From Labilithrix sp. (GTDB lineage: Bacteria > Myxococcota_A > Polyangia > Polyangiales > Polyangiaceae), in assembly GCA_019637175.1 (NCBI GenBank), contig JAHBWD010000048.1:1-64000 (forward strand): a stretch of DNA of 64,000 nt, given 5' to 3'. A program made the translations under genes and the position numbers. Each line of letters opens with the position of its first letter. The first letter of the stretch is position 1. This document shows positions 20,613 through 29,574 of this stretch, piece after piece. The notes below the pieces were generated by a model that was not told where the DNA came from, did no database searches, and saw nothing but the letters and a program-made list of their open reading frames with translations.

Positions 20613-21059
20613 ATGGCGCGCAAGAAGCTGCCCACCGACGCGATCGTGAAGGAGCTCCGCGAGTTTGGTCTCGGCTACCCGGGTGCGCACACCAAGAGCC
20701 CGTGGCCGGGCCACCTCGACGTCGCGGTCAACGACAAGACTTTCGTCTACCTCAGCATCGAGGGTGAGCCCTTCGGCATCTCGTGCAAGCTCCCGCACTC
20801 GAGCTCGGCCGCGCTCATGCTGCCATTCGCGTCGCCGACGCCGTACGGGCTCGGCAAGAGCGGCTGGGTCTCGGCGAAGTTTCCCGACGGCAAGCTGCCT
20901 CCTGTCGCGCTCTTCAAGGAGTGGATCGACGAGAGCTACCGCGCGCAGGCGCCGAAGAAGCTCGTCGCGCAGCTCGACGGCGTTGCACCCAAGAAGAAGG
21001 CTGCACCCAAGAAGAAGGCTGCGCCCAAGAAGAAGGCCTCGGCACGACGGTTGCGATGA
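20613..21059 (+). CDS. MmcQ/YjbR-like protein with Lys-rich tail
   Basis: The 148-residue protein has an MmcQ/YjbR-type (CyaY-like fold) domain at about residues 1-115, seen in L-D-V-A-V-N-D-K-T-F-V-Y-L and Y-G-L-G-K-S-G-W-V. The family is annotated as DNA-binding, but function is poorly known. The C-terminus carries three A-P-K-K-K-A repeats followed by S-A-R-R, a histone-H1-like basic tail that would favour nucleic-acid binding. The ATG at 20613 is preferred to an ATG at 20601. The MFS transporter gene starts 7 bp downstream. Confidence 0.82.
   Translation: MARKKLPTDAIVKELREFGLGYPGAHTKSPWPGHLDVAVNDKTFVYLSIEGEPFGISCKLPHSSSAALMLPFASPTPYGLGKSGWVSAKFPDGKLPPVALFKEWIDESYRAQAPKKLVAQLDGVAPKKKAAPKKKAAPKKKASARRLR
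20985..21038 (+). repeat. Three tandem 18-bp repeats encoding a Lys-rich tail
   Basis: Units of GCACCCAAGAAGAAGGCT at 20985-21002 and 21003-21020 are identical; the third (21021-21038) differs at two wobble positions. They encode A-P-K-K-K-A in the YjbR-like protein and are probably a slippage expansion. Confidence 0.9.
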
Positions 21060-21066
21060 TCGCCGC

Positions 21067-22461
21067 GTGACCCCGCCGCCGAGCGAGCCCATCAAGCGCC
21101 TCTTGCCCTGGCTCGTCGCGGTCGCGTTCTTCATGCAGTCGCTCGACACGACCATCTTGAACACGGCCGTGCCGGCGATCGCGCAGGCGATGCACGTGAC
21201 GCCGCTCGGCACCAAGTCGGTGCTCGCGAGCTACACGTTGAGCCTCGCGGTCTTCATTCCGATCAGCGGCTGGACGGCCGATCGCTTCGGCACGCGAGCG
21301 GTCTTCGCCTCGGCGATCGCGCTCTTCACGCTCGGGTCGGTGCTCTGCGGCCTCGCGACGAACATCGCGATGCTCGTCGCCTGCCGCGTCATCCAGGGCG
21401 CCGGTGGCGCGATGATGGTGCCCGTCGGGCGCATGACGATGGCGCGGACGTTCCCGAAGTCCGAGCTCGTCGGCGCCATGGCCTTCGTCGCGATCCCGAG
21501 CCTCGTCGGGCCCATGCTCGGGCCGGTGCTCGGCGGGCTCATCGTCGTCTACCTGCACTGGAGCGTCGTGTTCTTCGTCAACGTCCCCGTCGGGCTGCTC
21601 GGGCTCTACGCGGTGTGGCGCCATCTGCCCGACTACCGAGAGGCGCATACACCGCCGCTCGACACCGTCGGCCTCGTTCTGTTCGGCTCGGGCATCGCGC
21701 TCCTGTCGTACGTGCTCGAGGTCTTCGGCGAGCACACGTTGAGCGGTCCGCTCCTGCTCGGCGCGCTGCTCCTCTCGTTCGCTCTGCTCGCGGCCTACGG
21801 CCTTCGCGCGGTGCGCACCCCTCACCCGCTGCTCGCGCTCGGCATGTTTCGTATCCGGACGTTCCGCGCGGCGGTCTGCGGGAGCTTCTTCACGCGTCTC
21901 GGGCTCGGCGGCATTCCGTTCCTCTTCCCCCTGCTCTATCAAGTGGGCCTCGGCTTCTCGCCCATCGAGTCGGGCCTGCTCGTGATGCCCCAGGCGATGG
22001 CGGCGATCGGCCTCAAGGCGCTCCTCCCGTCGATCCTCGCGCGCTACGGCTATCGGCGGGTGCTCGTCTCCAACACCGTCATCCTCGGCGTCCTCATCAT
22101 GCTGTTCGCGACCGTCGGCGCCACGACGCCGATCTGGCGCATCGTCGTGCAAGCGTTCGTCCTCGGCTTCTTCACGTCGACGCAGTACACGAGCATGAAC
22201 ACCCTCGTGTACGCCGACGTCAGGAGCGATCAGATGAGCGGCGCGAGCACGATCGCCGGGACCGGGCAGCAGCTCTCGATGAGCTTCGGCGTCGCGATCG
22301 CGTCGCTCGTCGCCGCGCTGTTCGTCCCGGAGCGGCTCCACTCGGTTCCGTCGGCGATGATCCACGGCGTGCACCAGGCGTTTCTGATCCTCGGCGTGCT
22401 CACCGTCGTGTCGTCGGTGGTGTTCACGAGCTTGCGCTGGGACGACGCCGCATCGCGCTGA
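21067..22461 (+). CDS. MFS transporter, DHA2 (14-helix) family
   Basis: The 464-residue, very hydrophobic protein has the DHA2 opening W-L-V-A-V-A-F-F-M-Q-S-L-D-T-T-I-L-N-T-A-V-P, the motif A-like G-W-T-A-D-R-F-G-T-R, and the motif C-like G-P-M-L-G-P-V-L-G-G. Length and helix count fit 14 membrane segments. Family members export drugs or other amphiphiles by proton antiport; the actual substrate is not readable. The GTG start at 21067 lies 7 bp after the YjbR-like gene. The same frame is open over 400 bp upstream but is not coding there. Confidence 0.93.
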   Translation: MTPPPSEPIKRLLPWLVAVAFFMQSLDTTILNTAVPAIAQAMHVTPLGTKSVLASYTLSLAVFIPISGWTADRFGTRAVFASAIALFTLGSVLCGLATNIAMLVACRVIQGAGGAMMVPVGRMTMARTFPKSELVGAMAFVAIPSLVGPMLGPVLGGLIVVYLHWSVVFFVNVPVGLLGLYAVWRHLPDYREAHTPPLDTVGLVLFGSGIALLSYVLEVFGEHTLSGPLLLGALLLSFALLAAYGLRAVRTPHPLLALGMFRIRTFRAAVCGSFFTRLGLGGIPFLFPLLYQVGLGFSPIESGLLVMPQAMAAIGLKALLPSILARYGYRRVLVSNTVILGVLIMLFATVGATTPIWRIVVQAFVLGFFTSTQYTSMNTLVYADVRSDQMSGASTIAGTGQQLSMSFGVAIASLVAALFVPERLHSVPSAMIHGVHQAFLILGVLTVVSSVVFTSLRWDDAASR

Positions 22462-22556
22462 TCGATTGGCACACGGTGGCACGCCGCGAGAGCTCACAAG
22501 TCCGCGGAAATGGCGCCCTCCGGACCGGCACGCGAGATGCTTCGGCGGGGCGAGCC

Positions 22557-23087
22557 ATGCGCACCACGTTCCTCGCTCTTCCCTTCTCTCTCCTCTTCGT
22601 CCTCGGCGCCTGCGGCGGCACGACGTCCGAAGGCGCATCGGCTCCTTCGGAGTCGATCTCGGGATCCGCGCAGGCGGCGCCGTCCGAGTCGGTCTCGACG
22701 ACGTTCGGCATCTGGCATCGCGAGCAGGTCGACGCGACGAACCTCGAGATCAAGCCCGACGGAACGTTCCTCTGGAGCATCGAGGGCTGCGACTTCGGCG
22801 GCGGCGGCTGCGGCCGGTGGCAGGCCGACGCCGAAGGCATCGTCCTCCAGCCGCTCGAGGGCAACGTCTCCTTCGAGTGGTCGCATCAGGGATTCAAGGA
22901 TCGTGTCCGCTTCATCCGCATCAAGCGCGAAGGCGAGACGGTCGCGATCCGCGGCATGATCGTCGACGGCGAGAGCTTCACGCAGACGTGGAAGAGCGGG
23001 CGCTCGTGCGCGATCTGCGGAGGCAGCCTCGGGCCGACCGGACAAGAGGCGTGCTCGACGCCGCTCCCCGCCGTCTGCGCGCCGTAA
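22557..23087 (+). CDS. Hypothetical lipoprotein
   Basis: From ATG 22557 the 176 residues start with a lipoprotein signal (F-V-L-G-A-C, lipid Cys near residue 16) and a Ser/Ala-rich linker. The mature part reads like a small beta-barrel or lipocalin-like fold with the phrase G-I-W-H-R-E ... L-E-I-K-P-D-G-T-F-L-W, and ends in a C-A-I-C-G-G cysteine cluster. Such G-x-W ... D-G-T-F-x-W proteins are common and of unknown function. It ends 3 bp before the stop of the convergent sugar-dehydrogenase-like gene. Confidence 0.78.
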   Translation: MRTTFLALPFSLLFVLGACGGTTSEGASAPSESISGSAQAAPSESVSTTFGIWHREQVDATNLEIKPDGTFLWSIEGCDFGGGGCGRWQADAEGIVLQPLEGNVSFEWSHQGFKDRVRFIRIKREGETVAIRGMIVDGESFTQTWKSGRSCAICGGSLGPTGQEACSTPLPAVCAP

Positions 23088-23090
23088 CGA

Positions 23091-24479
23091 TCACTGCGGC
23101 GCGGCGAGCGTGCGCGGCGCGACCCAGTAGATCTTGCCCGTCGTGTCGTCGGCGACGAAGAGGCGGCCGTCGGGCGCGAACACCGCGTCGGTCGCGCGCC
23201 CCGTCGGCTTGCCGAAGCCGTGCACGAAGATCTGCGCCGGCCCGACCGGACGGAGCGAGACGGGATCGGTCTTGAGCCACACGACGCCGCTGCCGCCGAA
23301 GCTCGTGATGACGCCGTGGAGCGCGACGAAGAGCCCGTGCCGATACGGCTCGGGGAAGGCGCCGCGATCGAAGTCGAGGCCGAACGGCGTGTCGTGGAGC
23401 GGAATGGCGGCGAGCTCGTCGCCGACGCCGCTGCAGTTCTGCGAGGCGAAGCCCGGCGCGGGGACGTCGCGCGCGACGCAGCACGGAAAGCCCCAGCTCT
23501 CGGCGTTTTTCACGAGGAGCGCGACCTTCTCGCGGCCGCCGACGCCGCCCCAGTTGTCGCCGGTGAGCTCGCTCGCGAAGCACTCGTTGCAGCTGCTCGG
23601 CGAGCAGCGCAGGTACATCGGGTTGCGGAACCCGTCGGCCACGAGATCGAGCGGGACGGGCAGCGGGAGGTTCATCTCCATGTGCAGCGCGAAGACGGCC
23701 CCGCGCGTCATCTCCTCCGGCGTGCAGCCGGAGCTGTCGCCGCGGCCGCGCGAGACGTAGATCGTTCCGTCGTGGAGGGCCTCGAGGGTGTGCGTCCAGC
23801 GCACGTCGGGGATGCCGGCGCCGCGGAGGTTCGCCACGAGCTCGCTCGGCGCCGCGGGCGCCGCGCGATCGCCCGTCTTGTACGGGAAGCGGCGGACCTC
23901 GTCGCTACGTGTAAAATACAAGTATCCGTTGGAGAAGAGCAGGCCGTGCACGCACGCGAGGTTCCCCGGGTCGGCCTCGAGGCCGTCGCACGAGGTGGCG
24001 AGGTTGCGCGGCGAGGGCCCGGCGTAGGTGATGACGCTGTCGGCGCGGCCGTCTTTGTCGTCGTCGGGGAGGATGACGATCGCGCCCGGTCCGTCGACCG
24101 CGCCCCCGGGCGTCATCATCGACGGCGCGGCGACGAAGAGATCGCCGTTGGGCGCGAAGCGGAGCACGCGCGCTTCGCCGACCGGCGTGGTCGTGAACTC
24201 GCGCACGCAGAACTCGGGGGGAACTTCGAGATCGGGCGTGTCGCCGCCGGGCAGATCGCAGAACTTCGCGCCCGTCCCGACGGGGATGTCGTTCATCGTG
24301 CACGTCGGCGCGGGCAGCACCGGGCGGCTCGCGTCGGCGTCGGGCGCGCCGGCGTCGGGCACGGGCACGACGACGGGCGCGGGCGCGATGAGCGCCGGGT
24401 CGCCCGTCGTGCACGCCGCGAACATCGCCGACGAAGCGACGAACGGGACGCCGACGGCGAGCGCGAGACGACGCGACAC
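23091..24479 (-). CDS. Glucose/sorbosone dehydrogenase-like beta-propeller lipoprotein
   Basis: The 462-residue protein has a lipoprotein signal (M-F-A-A-C, Cys near 23) and a beta-propeller of the PQQ-type sugar dehydrogenase superfamily (GSDH-like). Seen features are G-E-A-R-V-L-R-F-A-P-N-G-D-L-F-V-A, L-V-A-D-G-F-R-N-P-M-Y-L and T-D-A-V-F-A-P-D-G-R-L-F-V-A-D-D. Extra cysteines suggest disulfides, fitting export. Whether PQQ is bound cannot be judged; many such propellers lack enzyme activity. The start is GTG. It is the last gene of a mostly minus-strand run from about 30.3 kb. Confidence 0.85.
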   Translation of the reverse strand: MSRRLALAVGVPFVASSAMFAACTTGDPALIAPAPVVVPVPDAGAPDADASRPVLPAPTCTMNDIPVGTGAKFCDLPGGDTPDLEVPPEFCVREFTTTPVGEARVLRFAPNGDLFVAAPSMMTPGGAVDGPGAIVILPDDDKDGRADSVITYAGPSPRNLATSCDGLEADPGNLACVHGLLFSNGYLYFTRSDEVRRFPYKTGDRAAPAAPSELVANLRGAGIPDVRWTHTLEALHDGTIYVSRGRGDSSGCTPEEMTRGAVFALHMEMNLPLPVPLDLVADGFRNPMYLRCSPSSCNECFASELTGDNWGGVGGREKVALLVKNAESWGFPCCVARDVPAPGFASQNCSGVGDELAAIPLHDTPFGLDFDRGAFPEPYRHGLFVALHGVITSFGGSGVVWLKTDPVSLRPVGPAQIFVHGFGKPTGRATDAVFAPDGRLFVADDTTGKIYWVAPRTLAAPQ

Positions 24480-24496
24480 GTCGTCAGTTTAGCAGC

Positions 24497-25003
24497 TCAG
24501 AGCTGCTTGAGCGCGGTGATCACCTCGGGCTCCTCGAGGACGCCGGTGGCGAACAGCTCGCCGACGCGCTGGATGCTCGCGTCGGGCGGGACCTTGCCCG
24601 CGCGGATGCCGCGCGCGATCTGATCGGCCGAGACCGGCCCGACGGGATCGCTGCCGTCGACCCACACGAGGTACTGCGGCGTCGCGAGGCTCGCGAGCAC
24701 CGAAGGCGGCGGCGGCGGTTCGCTCTCGGCGCTCACCGCCTTGAGCGCCGAGACGATCTCTTCTTGATCGAGCAGATCGGACCAGAACGTGTCGGCGTCG
24801 CGCTTGATGCGCGCGTCGCTCGGGACCTTCCCCGCGCGCAGACCGCGCGCGATTTGATCGGCCGACACCGGCCCGACGGGCTCGCCGCCTTCGATCCAGA
24901 CCTGCCAGACGGGCGCGAGGAGGCGCGGATCGGTGAGCGCAGGTCGAAGGACGACCTCGGAGCGCTGGCGGGGCTTTCCTTGCTCGGCCGGATCGCGATC
25001 CAT
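24497..25003 (-). CDS. Tandem GYF_2-like domain protein
   Basis: The 168-residue protein contains two copies of a GYF_2-type domain (about 29-85 and 110-166). Each starts with Q-x-x-V-W-x-x-G and has G-P-V-S-A-D-Q-I-A-R-G-x-R-A-G-K-V-P, so the two halves arose by internal duplication. GYF_2 domains bind short peptides and are common in bacterial membrane or signalling proteins, but here no membrane helix is present. Partner unknown. The gene is on the same strand as the acetate transporter, 67 bp behind it. Confidence 0.85.
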   Translation of the reverse strand: MDRDPAEQGKPRQRSEVVLRPALTDPRLLAPVWQVWIEGGEPVGPVSADQIARGLRAGKVPSDARIKRDADTFWSDLLDQEEIVSALKAVSAESEPPPPPSVLASLATPQYLVWVDGSDPVGPVSADQIARGIRAGKVPPDASIQRVGELFATGVLEEPEVITALKQL

Positions 25004-25070
25004 GCGGGCCCCTAGCGTGACGCAGATCCGGCGTTCTGCAAGGCCGAATTGCGGGCTAAAGGCCTCGATT

Positions 25071-25688
25071 TCACGTCTTGGGCGCGAAGACCGGGCCTCC
25101 GAGCGGGAGGATCGCGCGGCCCGTCGCGTTGGCCAGGACGAGGGAGAAGGCGATGTAGAGCGCCGTCGCCATCAACGCCGTCGTCGTCAGGGCGATCGGC
25201 AGCGCGAGCTCCTTGGTGTGCAGGAGGTGAGCGGCGATGCGGAACGCGTACAGGAGATCGATCTCGACGAGGAACAAAACGAGCGCCTTCGCGAAGTAGG
25301 CGAACGCGAGGGTCATCACGAGGAAGATGAGGCCGAAGCAGAGATCGACCGCGAGCACCACGGTCGCCGACGGCGCGCGGCCCTCGGCCATCTGCGAGAG
25401 CGCCCAGTAGTTCATGACCCAGTTGAACGAGAACGTCGTGAGCAGCGTTCCTCCGAGGCCGTTCTTGTTGGCGAAGCTCATGAGCCCGGCGAGGAACTGG
25501 CAGCCGCCGCCGAAGAGCAGGCAGAACCACGCGGTCGTCCGCAGCGCGTCGGCGGTGAGCGCGCTCGTGACGCCGAACGCCACCGGCAAGAGCGAGGCGC
25601 AGCCGATCGACAGGCCGAAGAGCCCGAGCGCCGTGGGATCGGCGAAGGGCAGCGCCGGGGTGCTCGCGTTCGCTTTGGAGGGCTCCAT
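25071..25688 (-). CDS. Acetate uptake transporter family protein (GPR1/FUN34/YaaH)
   Basis: The 205-residue protein has six predicted membrane helices and the family-type start A-D-P-T-A-L-G-L-F-G-L (about 16-26; usual form N-P-x-x-L-G-L). F-N-W-V-M-N-Y-W-A-L and a histidine/glutamate pair in the C-terminal third are further matches. Family members (SatP in E. coli) take up acetate or succinate with protons. It would fit functionally with the acetate kinase-PduL fusion at 45.5 kb, although the two are 20 kb apart. The ATG at 25688 is used. Confidence 0.85.
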   Translation of the reverse strand: MEPSKANASTPALPFADPTALGLFGLSIGCASLLPVAFGVTSALTADALRTTAWFCLLFGGGCQFLAGLMSFANKNGLGGTLLTTFSFNWVMNYWALSQMAEGRAPSATVVLAVDLCFGLIFLVMTLAFAYFAKALVLFLVEIDLLYAFRIAAHLLHTKELALPIALTTTALMATALYIAFSLVLANATGRAILPLGGPVFAPKT

Positions 25689-25792
25689 GGGTCCGACCTC
25701 TACCGCGCCTTCCGAGAGAAAGCGGTGACAAATCGACGACCGCGCAACGAAGGCAGGCCGGCCCTCATCTCATGTCTCGAGGAAAAGGAAAC

Positions 25793-25999
25793 ATGAGCTT
25801 CTCGATGGCACCGCTCCTCATGCACAGCGAGATGGTCCCGGTCGCGGCGCGCGACAGCCTCCGCGCCGCGTTCGAGGCCCCTCCCGAGCGAAGAGACCAG
25901 ATGCTCCACTCGGCCGCGCGCATTCTCCACGCGCAGACGGGCCTCGACTGCGCCGACGTCCGCGAGCTCGTCGGCTTGACGAGCTCGGCCTGCACCTGA
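25793..25999 (+). CDS. Small hypothetical protein
   Basis: A 68-residue reading frame lies alone on the plus strand between two minus-strand genes. The ATG at 25793 is preceded by a purine-rich GAGGAAAAGGA sequence that can serve as ribosome site; an upstream ATG at 25772 would add 7 residues. The sequence M-S-F-S-M-A-P-L-L-M-H-S-E-M-V-P looks like a short amphipathic start followed by a helical, charged region and an ending with two cysteines (one penultimate). GC-rich third positions support coding. No family recognised; the short length keeps confidence moderate. Confidence 0.5.
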   Translation: MSFSMAPLLMHSEMVPVAARDSLRAAFEAPPERRDQMLHSAARILHAQTGLDCADVRELVGLTSSACT

Positions 26000-26003
26000 G
26001 CGT

Positions 26004-27623
26004 TCACTCCTGCGCGGCGGCCCCGTCGCGCGCGCGCTTCGGTTGGCAGTAGAGGCCGCCGCCTTCGGCGGGCAGCCGACAGTCGAGACCGTCACAGCAC
26101 GAACCGCGACCGCTGCAGCGCGCGCCCGGCGCTTCACACTTGCGACGCACGTCGTCGATGCGCCGGTTCGCGTCGTCGAAGTGAAACGCGCACGTCTCGT
26201 GCGACGTGCGCGTCGTTCCGGCGTCGACCGCGCAGTAGACCCACGGTGTGAGGCTCGCCGTGCACGTGCACGGCGTCCCGTTGGCCGCGGCTTCGTCGTC
26301 GCAACGAACGAGCTGGTCGTCGGGCCACGCGTAGCGCCTGCGCGCGTTGCGCACCACGATCTCGCGATCGAGCGCGCCCTGCGCATACGCGAACGCGAGG
26401 AGCGCTCGCTCGCCGCTCGGTGGAACGATCGACGTCTCGCGTGCGCCGCCGTCGAGCTCTGCGGTGGCGCCTCGCGTCCACGCGTCGAGGTCGACGTCGA
26501 GATCGGACGCGGAGCAGAGCCCACCGTCGCAGTCGAGCGACGCCGAGCACGGCGGCGGGTCGAGCCATCCCTTCGCGGCGTCGCACTTCGTCTTCGTGGC
26601 GGCGAGCACGCTCGCCGCCACGCTGCGCGCGCCGGGCCGACCGAGGGCGTCGCGCGCCGCCTCGCTCGCGTTCGAGAGCGCTTGGGCCGACGCGCACGCC
26701 GCCGCGCCGGCCTCCGCGGGTGCGCGCGTGACACCGATCGCCGCCGACGAGAAGAGGGCGCGCGCGTTCGACTCCAAGAGCGCATCCGCCTGCGGCGCGC
26801 CTCCGTTCGGCGCGACGGAGGGCTCCGCGCCTCGAACGTGACGTTGCAGCGCGGCGCGGAGCTGCGCGACAGCGCCCGCGCCGACGCCGGGAGCGTCGAG
26901 CGGACAGCGCTCGGCGGCGCGTACGTAGACCGGCGCGCTCGCGTCGCCGCGCGAGAGCGAAGGACAGAGCGAGCGAGAGACCTTCTCCGCCACGGTGCTC
27001 GACTGACCGGCAAGCGTGATACGCCATGGATCTTCGTGCGGTCCGACGTGCGGGAGCTCCGCCGCTTCGACGAAGAACGCCGCGAGCGCGTCGGGTCCAT
27101 GGTCTTCGTCGATCGCGCGCGCGAGCTCGCTCCACCTGGCCTTGCCTTCTTCTCGCGCGCCGTAGGCGGGATCGATGCACCTCACGATGCGACCGGCGGC
27201 GCGTGACAGCGGATCGAGCCGCGCGAAGTCGGGCGCGTTCGCGTCACCGACGGGCGCGTCGCAGTCGACGATGTACCGAGCGTCGCCGCGGAGGCGGAGC
27301 ACGCTCCACGTCGCCTCTCGCGCGCCAATGTTCGCGCTCTTGCAGCGCCAAGCCACGAGCTTGCCCGTGTCGTCTTCCGCCATGTCGACGCGGTCGCACG
27401 AGATCCGATGCTCGACGATCGGCGTCGTGTGGATCCGAAGGTAGAAGGCGGTCATCGGCCCGGGGATGCGGCCGCCCGTCCAGCGCACTTTGCGCACGAG
27501 CTCGACCTTCACCTTGCCGTCGAGCGTCTCGTAGCTCTTCTCGCCCTCGACGCACCCGCAGCTCCGACCGCACGCCGCAGGGCCGAGAAAGAGGATCGCC
27601 GCCGCGAGCCTGCGCCATCGCAT
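26004..27623 (-). CDS. Cysteine-rich hypothetical lipoprotein
   Basis: The 539-residue protein begins with a lipoprotein signal (F-L-G-P-A-A-C, Cys near residue 18) followed by more Cys (G-R-S-C-G-C). The middle is Ala/Arg-rich and helical; the last about 200 residues hold many cysteines, ending in C-S-G-R-G-S-C-C-D-G-L-D-C, a pattern of small disulfide knots often seen in myxobacterial exported proteins. No known domain is identified, so function is open. It starts 16 bp after the stop of the P450 gene and may share its transcript. Confidence 0.8.
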   Translation of the reverse strand: MRWRRLAAAILFLGPAACGRSCGCVEGEKSYETLDGKVKVELVRKVRWTGGRIPGPMTAFYLRIHTTPIVEHRISCDRVDMAEDDTGKLVAWRCKSANIGAREATWSVLRLRGDARYIVDCDAPVGDANAPDFARLDPLSRAAGRIVRCIDPAYGAREEGKARWSELARAIDEDHGPDALAAFFVEAAELPHVGPHEDPWRITLAGQSSTVAEKVSRSLCPSLSRGDASAPVYVRAAERCPLDAPGVGAGAVAQLRAALQRHVRGAEPSVAPNGGAPQADALLESNARALFSSAAIGVTRAPAEAGAAACASAQALSNASEAARDALGRPGARSVAASVLAATKTKCDAAKGWLDPPPCSASLDCDGGLCSASDLDVDLDAWTRGATAELDGGARETSIVPPSGERALLAFAYAQGALDREIVVRNARRRYAWPDDQLVRCDDEAAANGTPCTCTASLTPWVYCAVDAGTTRTSHETCAFHFDDANRRIDDVRRKCEAPGARCSGRGSCCDGLDCRLPAEGGGLYCQPKRARDGAAAQE

Positions 27624-27639
27624 CGGCGCCCATCATGCA

Positions 27640-28992
27640 TCATCGGCAGACGAGCGGGATCCCGTTCTTCGGCCGGAGCGTGACGGAGGGCGCCAGCGCG
27701 ATCGGCGCGTGGGTGGTCGGCTGGAAGCGAAAGCGCCGCGCGATCGTCACGAGGATCAGCACGGCCTCCATCATCGCGAAGGCGTTGCCGATGCAGATGC
27801 GCGGACCTCCGCCGAAGGGGAAGTACGCGTGACGCGGGAGCGACTTGGCGAAGTCGTTCTCCCAGCGTTCGGGGCGGAACGCCTCGGGCTCGGCGAACCA
27901 GCGCGCGTCGCGGTGCACGACCCACTGCGCGACCCAGAGCTGGGTGCCCTTCGGAACGTGATACCCGCCGATGGTGCACGGCTCGAGCGTCTCGCGACCG
28001 AGCGCCCACGCCGGCGGATACAGGCGCATCGACTCGCGCACGACGCCCTCGGCGTAGCGAAGCCGCGGCATGTCGGCGGCGGTCGCGGGCCGATCGCCGA
28101 GCACCTCGTCGATCTCGGCGGCGAGCGCGCCCGCGGCCTTCGGATGCCGCGCGAGGAGGTGCAGCGCGTAGCCGAGCGTCAGCGCCGTCGTCTCGTGGCC
28201 CGCGAGGAGCAGCGTCATCGCCTCGTCGCGGAGCTGCGTGTCGGTCATCGATCCGTCTTCGTCCGAGGTCGCGGCGATGAGCATCGAGATCAGATCACCC
28301 TGATCGCCGCCCTGGCGACGCTCGCGGATGATCCCGTAGACGACCTCGTCGAGCTCGGCGATCGCCCTTCGGGCGCGCCGGTTGCTCGGCAGCGGCAGGC
28401 CGATGGGGATGAGCGAGCCGATGCCGGCGAAGCGATCCATCAAGACTTCGAGCGAGCGCTCGATCTTCCGCGCGACCGACGCGATCTCGACGCCGAAGAG
28501 CGTCTTGGCGACGATGTCGAGCGTGAGGCGCATCATGTCTTTGTGGACGTCGCGCGTCTCTCCGCGCGTCCAGTCGGCGACGGCGCGTTCGGCGTAGCGC
28601 ACCATCACGTCGCCGTAGGCGGCGACGCGCTCGCGGTGAAAGCCCGGCTGCGCGAGGCGGCGCTGCTTGCGCCAGAAGGCGCCTTCGCTGACGAGCAGCC
28701 CGTTGCCGAGCATCACGGAGAGCTCGCGCGTCAGCTTGTCTTTGACGAGGCGATCGCGCTCGGTGACGAGCACCTGCTCGATCGCGTCGGGGTGGTTGAA
28801 GAGGAAGATGCGCTGGCCCGGGAGGTTGAACTCGACCGCGTCGCCGTGCTCGCGCGACACCCGTTCGAGGAAGCGAAGCGGATCGCGGAGCAAATCGAGC
28901 GAGCTGCCGACGACGGGCAGCTCCCGCGCGCGCGGAGGGCTCTTCGGCGCTCGCTCGTTCGGCGTTCTGTGGACGGCGATGCTTGGTTCCAC
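27640..28992 (-). CDS. Cytochrome P450
   Basis: The 450-residue P450 has all hallmarks: oxygen-activating helix I motif A-G-H-E-T-T (264-269), E-x-x-R (E320-R323), P-E-R-W, and the heme loop F-G-G-G-P-R-I-C-I-G with ligand C400. There is no N-terminal membrane anchor, so it is probably soluble and fed by ferredoxin. Sequence style (A-W-A-L-G-R-E, R-L-Y-P-P) is close to CYP102/CYP4-like fatty-acid hydroxylase branches, but the substrate is inferred only loosely. No redox partner or biosynthetic cluster lies next to it. Upstream is a PilZ gene 65 bp away. Confidence 0.96.
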   Translation of the reverse strand: MEPSIAVHRTPNERAPKSPPRARELPVVGSSLDLLRDPLRFLERVSREHGDAVEFNLPGQRIFLFNHPDAIEQVLVTERDRLVKDKLTRELSVMLGNGLLVSEGAFWRKQRRLAQPGFHRERVAAYGDVMVRYAERAVADWTRGETRDVHKDMMRLTLDIVAKTLFGVEIASVARKIERSLEVLMDRFAGIGSLIPIGLPLPSNRRARRAIAELDEVVYGIIRERRQGGDQGDLISMLIAATSDEDGSMTDTQLRDEAMTLLLAGHETTALTLGYALHLLARHPKAAGALAAEIDEVLGDRPATAADMPRLRYAEGVVRESMRLYPPAWALGRETLEPCTIGGYHVPKGTQLWVAQWVVHRDARWFAEPEAFRPERWENDFAKSLPRHAYFPFGGGPRICIGNAFAMMEAVLILVTIARRFRFQPTTHAPIALAPSVTLRPKNGIPLVCR

Positions 28993-29057
28993 GGCGGGCC
29001 TCCTCGCTCTCGGAGAGCTTGTTGAGCGTCGAGGCGACCCATTCTATTCCGATCGCT

Positions 29058-29534
29058 TCAGCCGAGATCGTCGTAGTAGAGCGCGGGTCGCTGCTCGCAG
29101 AACTCGCGAATGCACCGGCGATCGTCGAGCGTCAGGTCGTCGAGGGCGATGCCGATGCCGCGCGGCTCGTGCATCGAGTGCTCGCGGACCCAGCGCACCT
29201 GGCCGCGCGCGCGGACCGTCGCGCCCACCTCGGGCAGCGAGATCTCGAGATCGACCGACGTGCCGACCTCGAAGGACCGATAGGTCGACAAGAAGAGGCC
29301 GCCCTCGGCGTCGAAGACGTTGCCCGCGAGACCGCAGAAGAACTGCGACTCGCTCGCGAGGTGCACATCGACGAGCACCAGCACGCGGGCGAGTGCCGGA
29401 TCTTGCACTTCGAGCTCATCCGAGAGCCATCCGCGGCGCGAGGACGGCGGGCCGCAGAGGCGGACGCCTGACTGAAATCGCTCGACGACGCGAGTACTTA
29501 CGGGTGCGGGGTGGGCCTTGCTCGTCTTGGGCAT
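29058..29534 (-). CDS. PilZ-like domain protein
   Basis: From ATG 29534 the protein has 158 residues. The second half matches the myxobacterial PilZ-like family: G-G-L-F-L-S-T-Y, F-E-V-G-T-S-V-D-L-E-I-S-L-P and G-Q-V-R-W-V-R-E. Canonical c-di-GMP ligands R-x-x-x-R and D/N-x-S-x-x-G are not clear (N-V-F-D-A-E-G-G at the second site), so it may not bind c-di-GMP and could act through protein contacts. No membrane segment. It lies between the TlpA-like gene and the P450 gene on the same strand. Confidence 0.8.
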   Translation of the reverse strand: MPKTSKAHPAPVSTRVVERFQSGVRLCGPPSSRRGWLSDELEVQDPALARVLVLVDVHLASESQFFCGLAGNVFDAEGGLFLSTYRSFEVGTSVDLEISLPEVGATVRARGQVRWVREHSMHEPRGIGIALDDLTLDDRRCIREFCEQRPALYYDDLG

Positions 29535-29574
29535 CGCCCCGCGAGTTGCAGCTCCGATGCCGCACGCCGAGCCG

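Noticed and set aside
27640..28992. P450 gene considered as part of a biosynthetic cluster
   Set aside because: Neighbours are a PilZ protein and lipoproteins; no PKS, NRPS, terpene or RiPP genes lie nearby.
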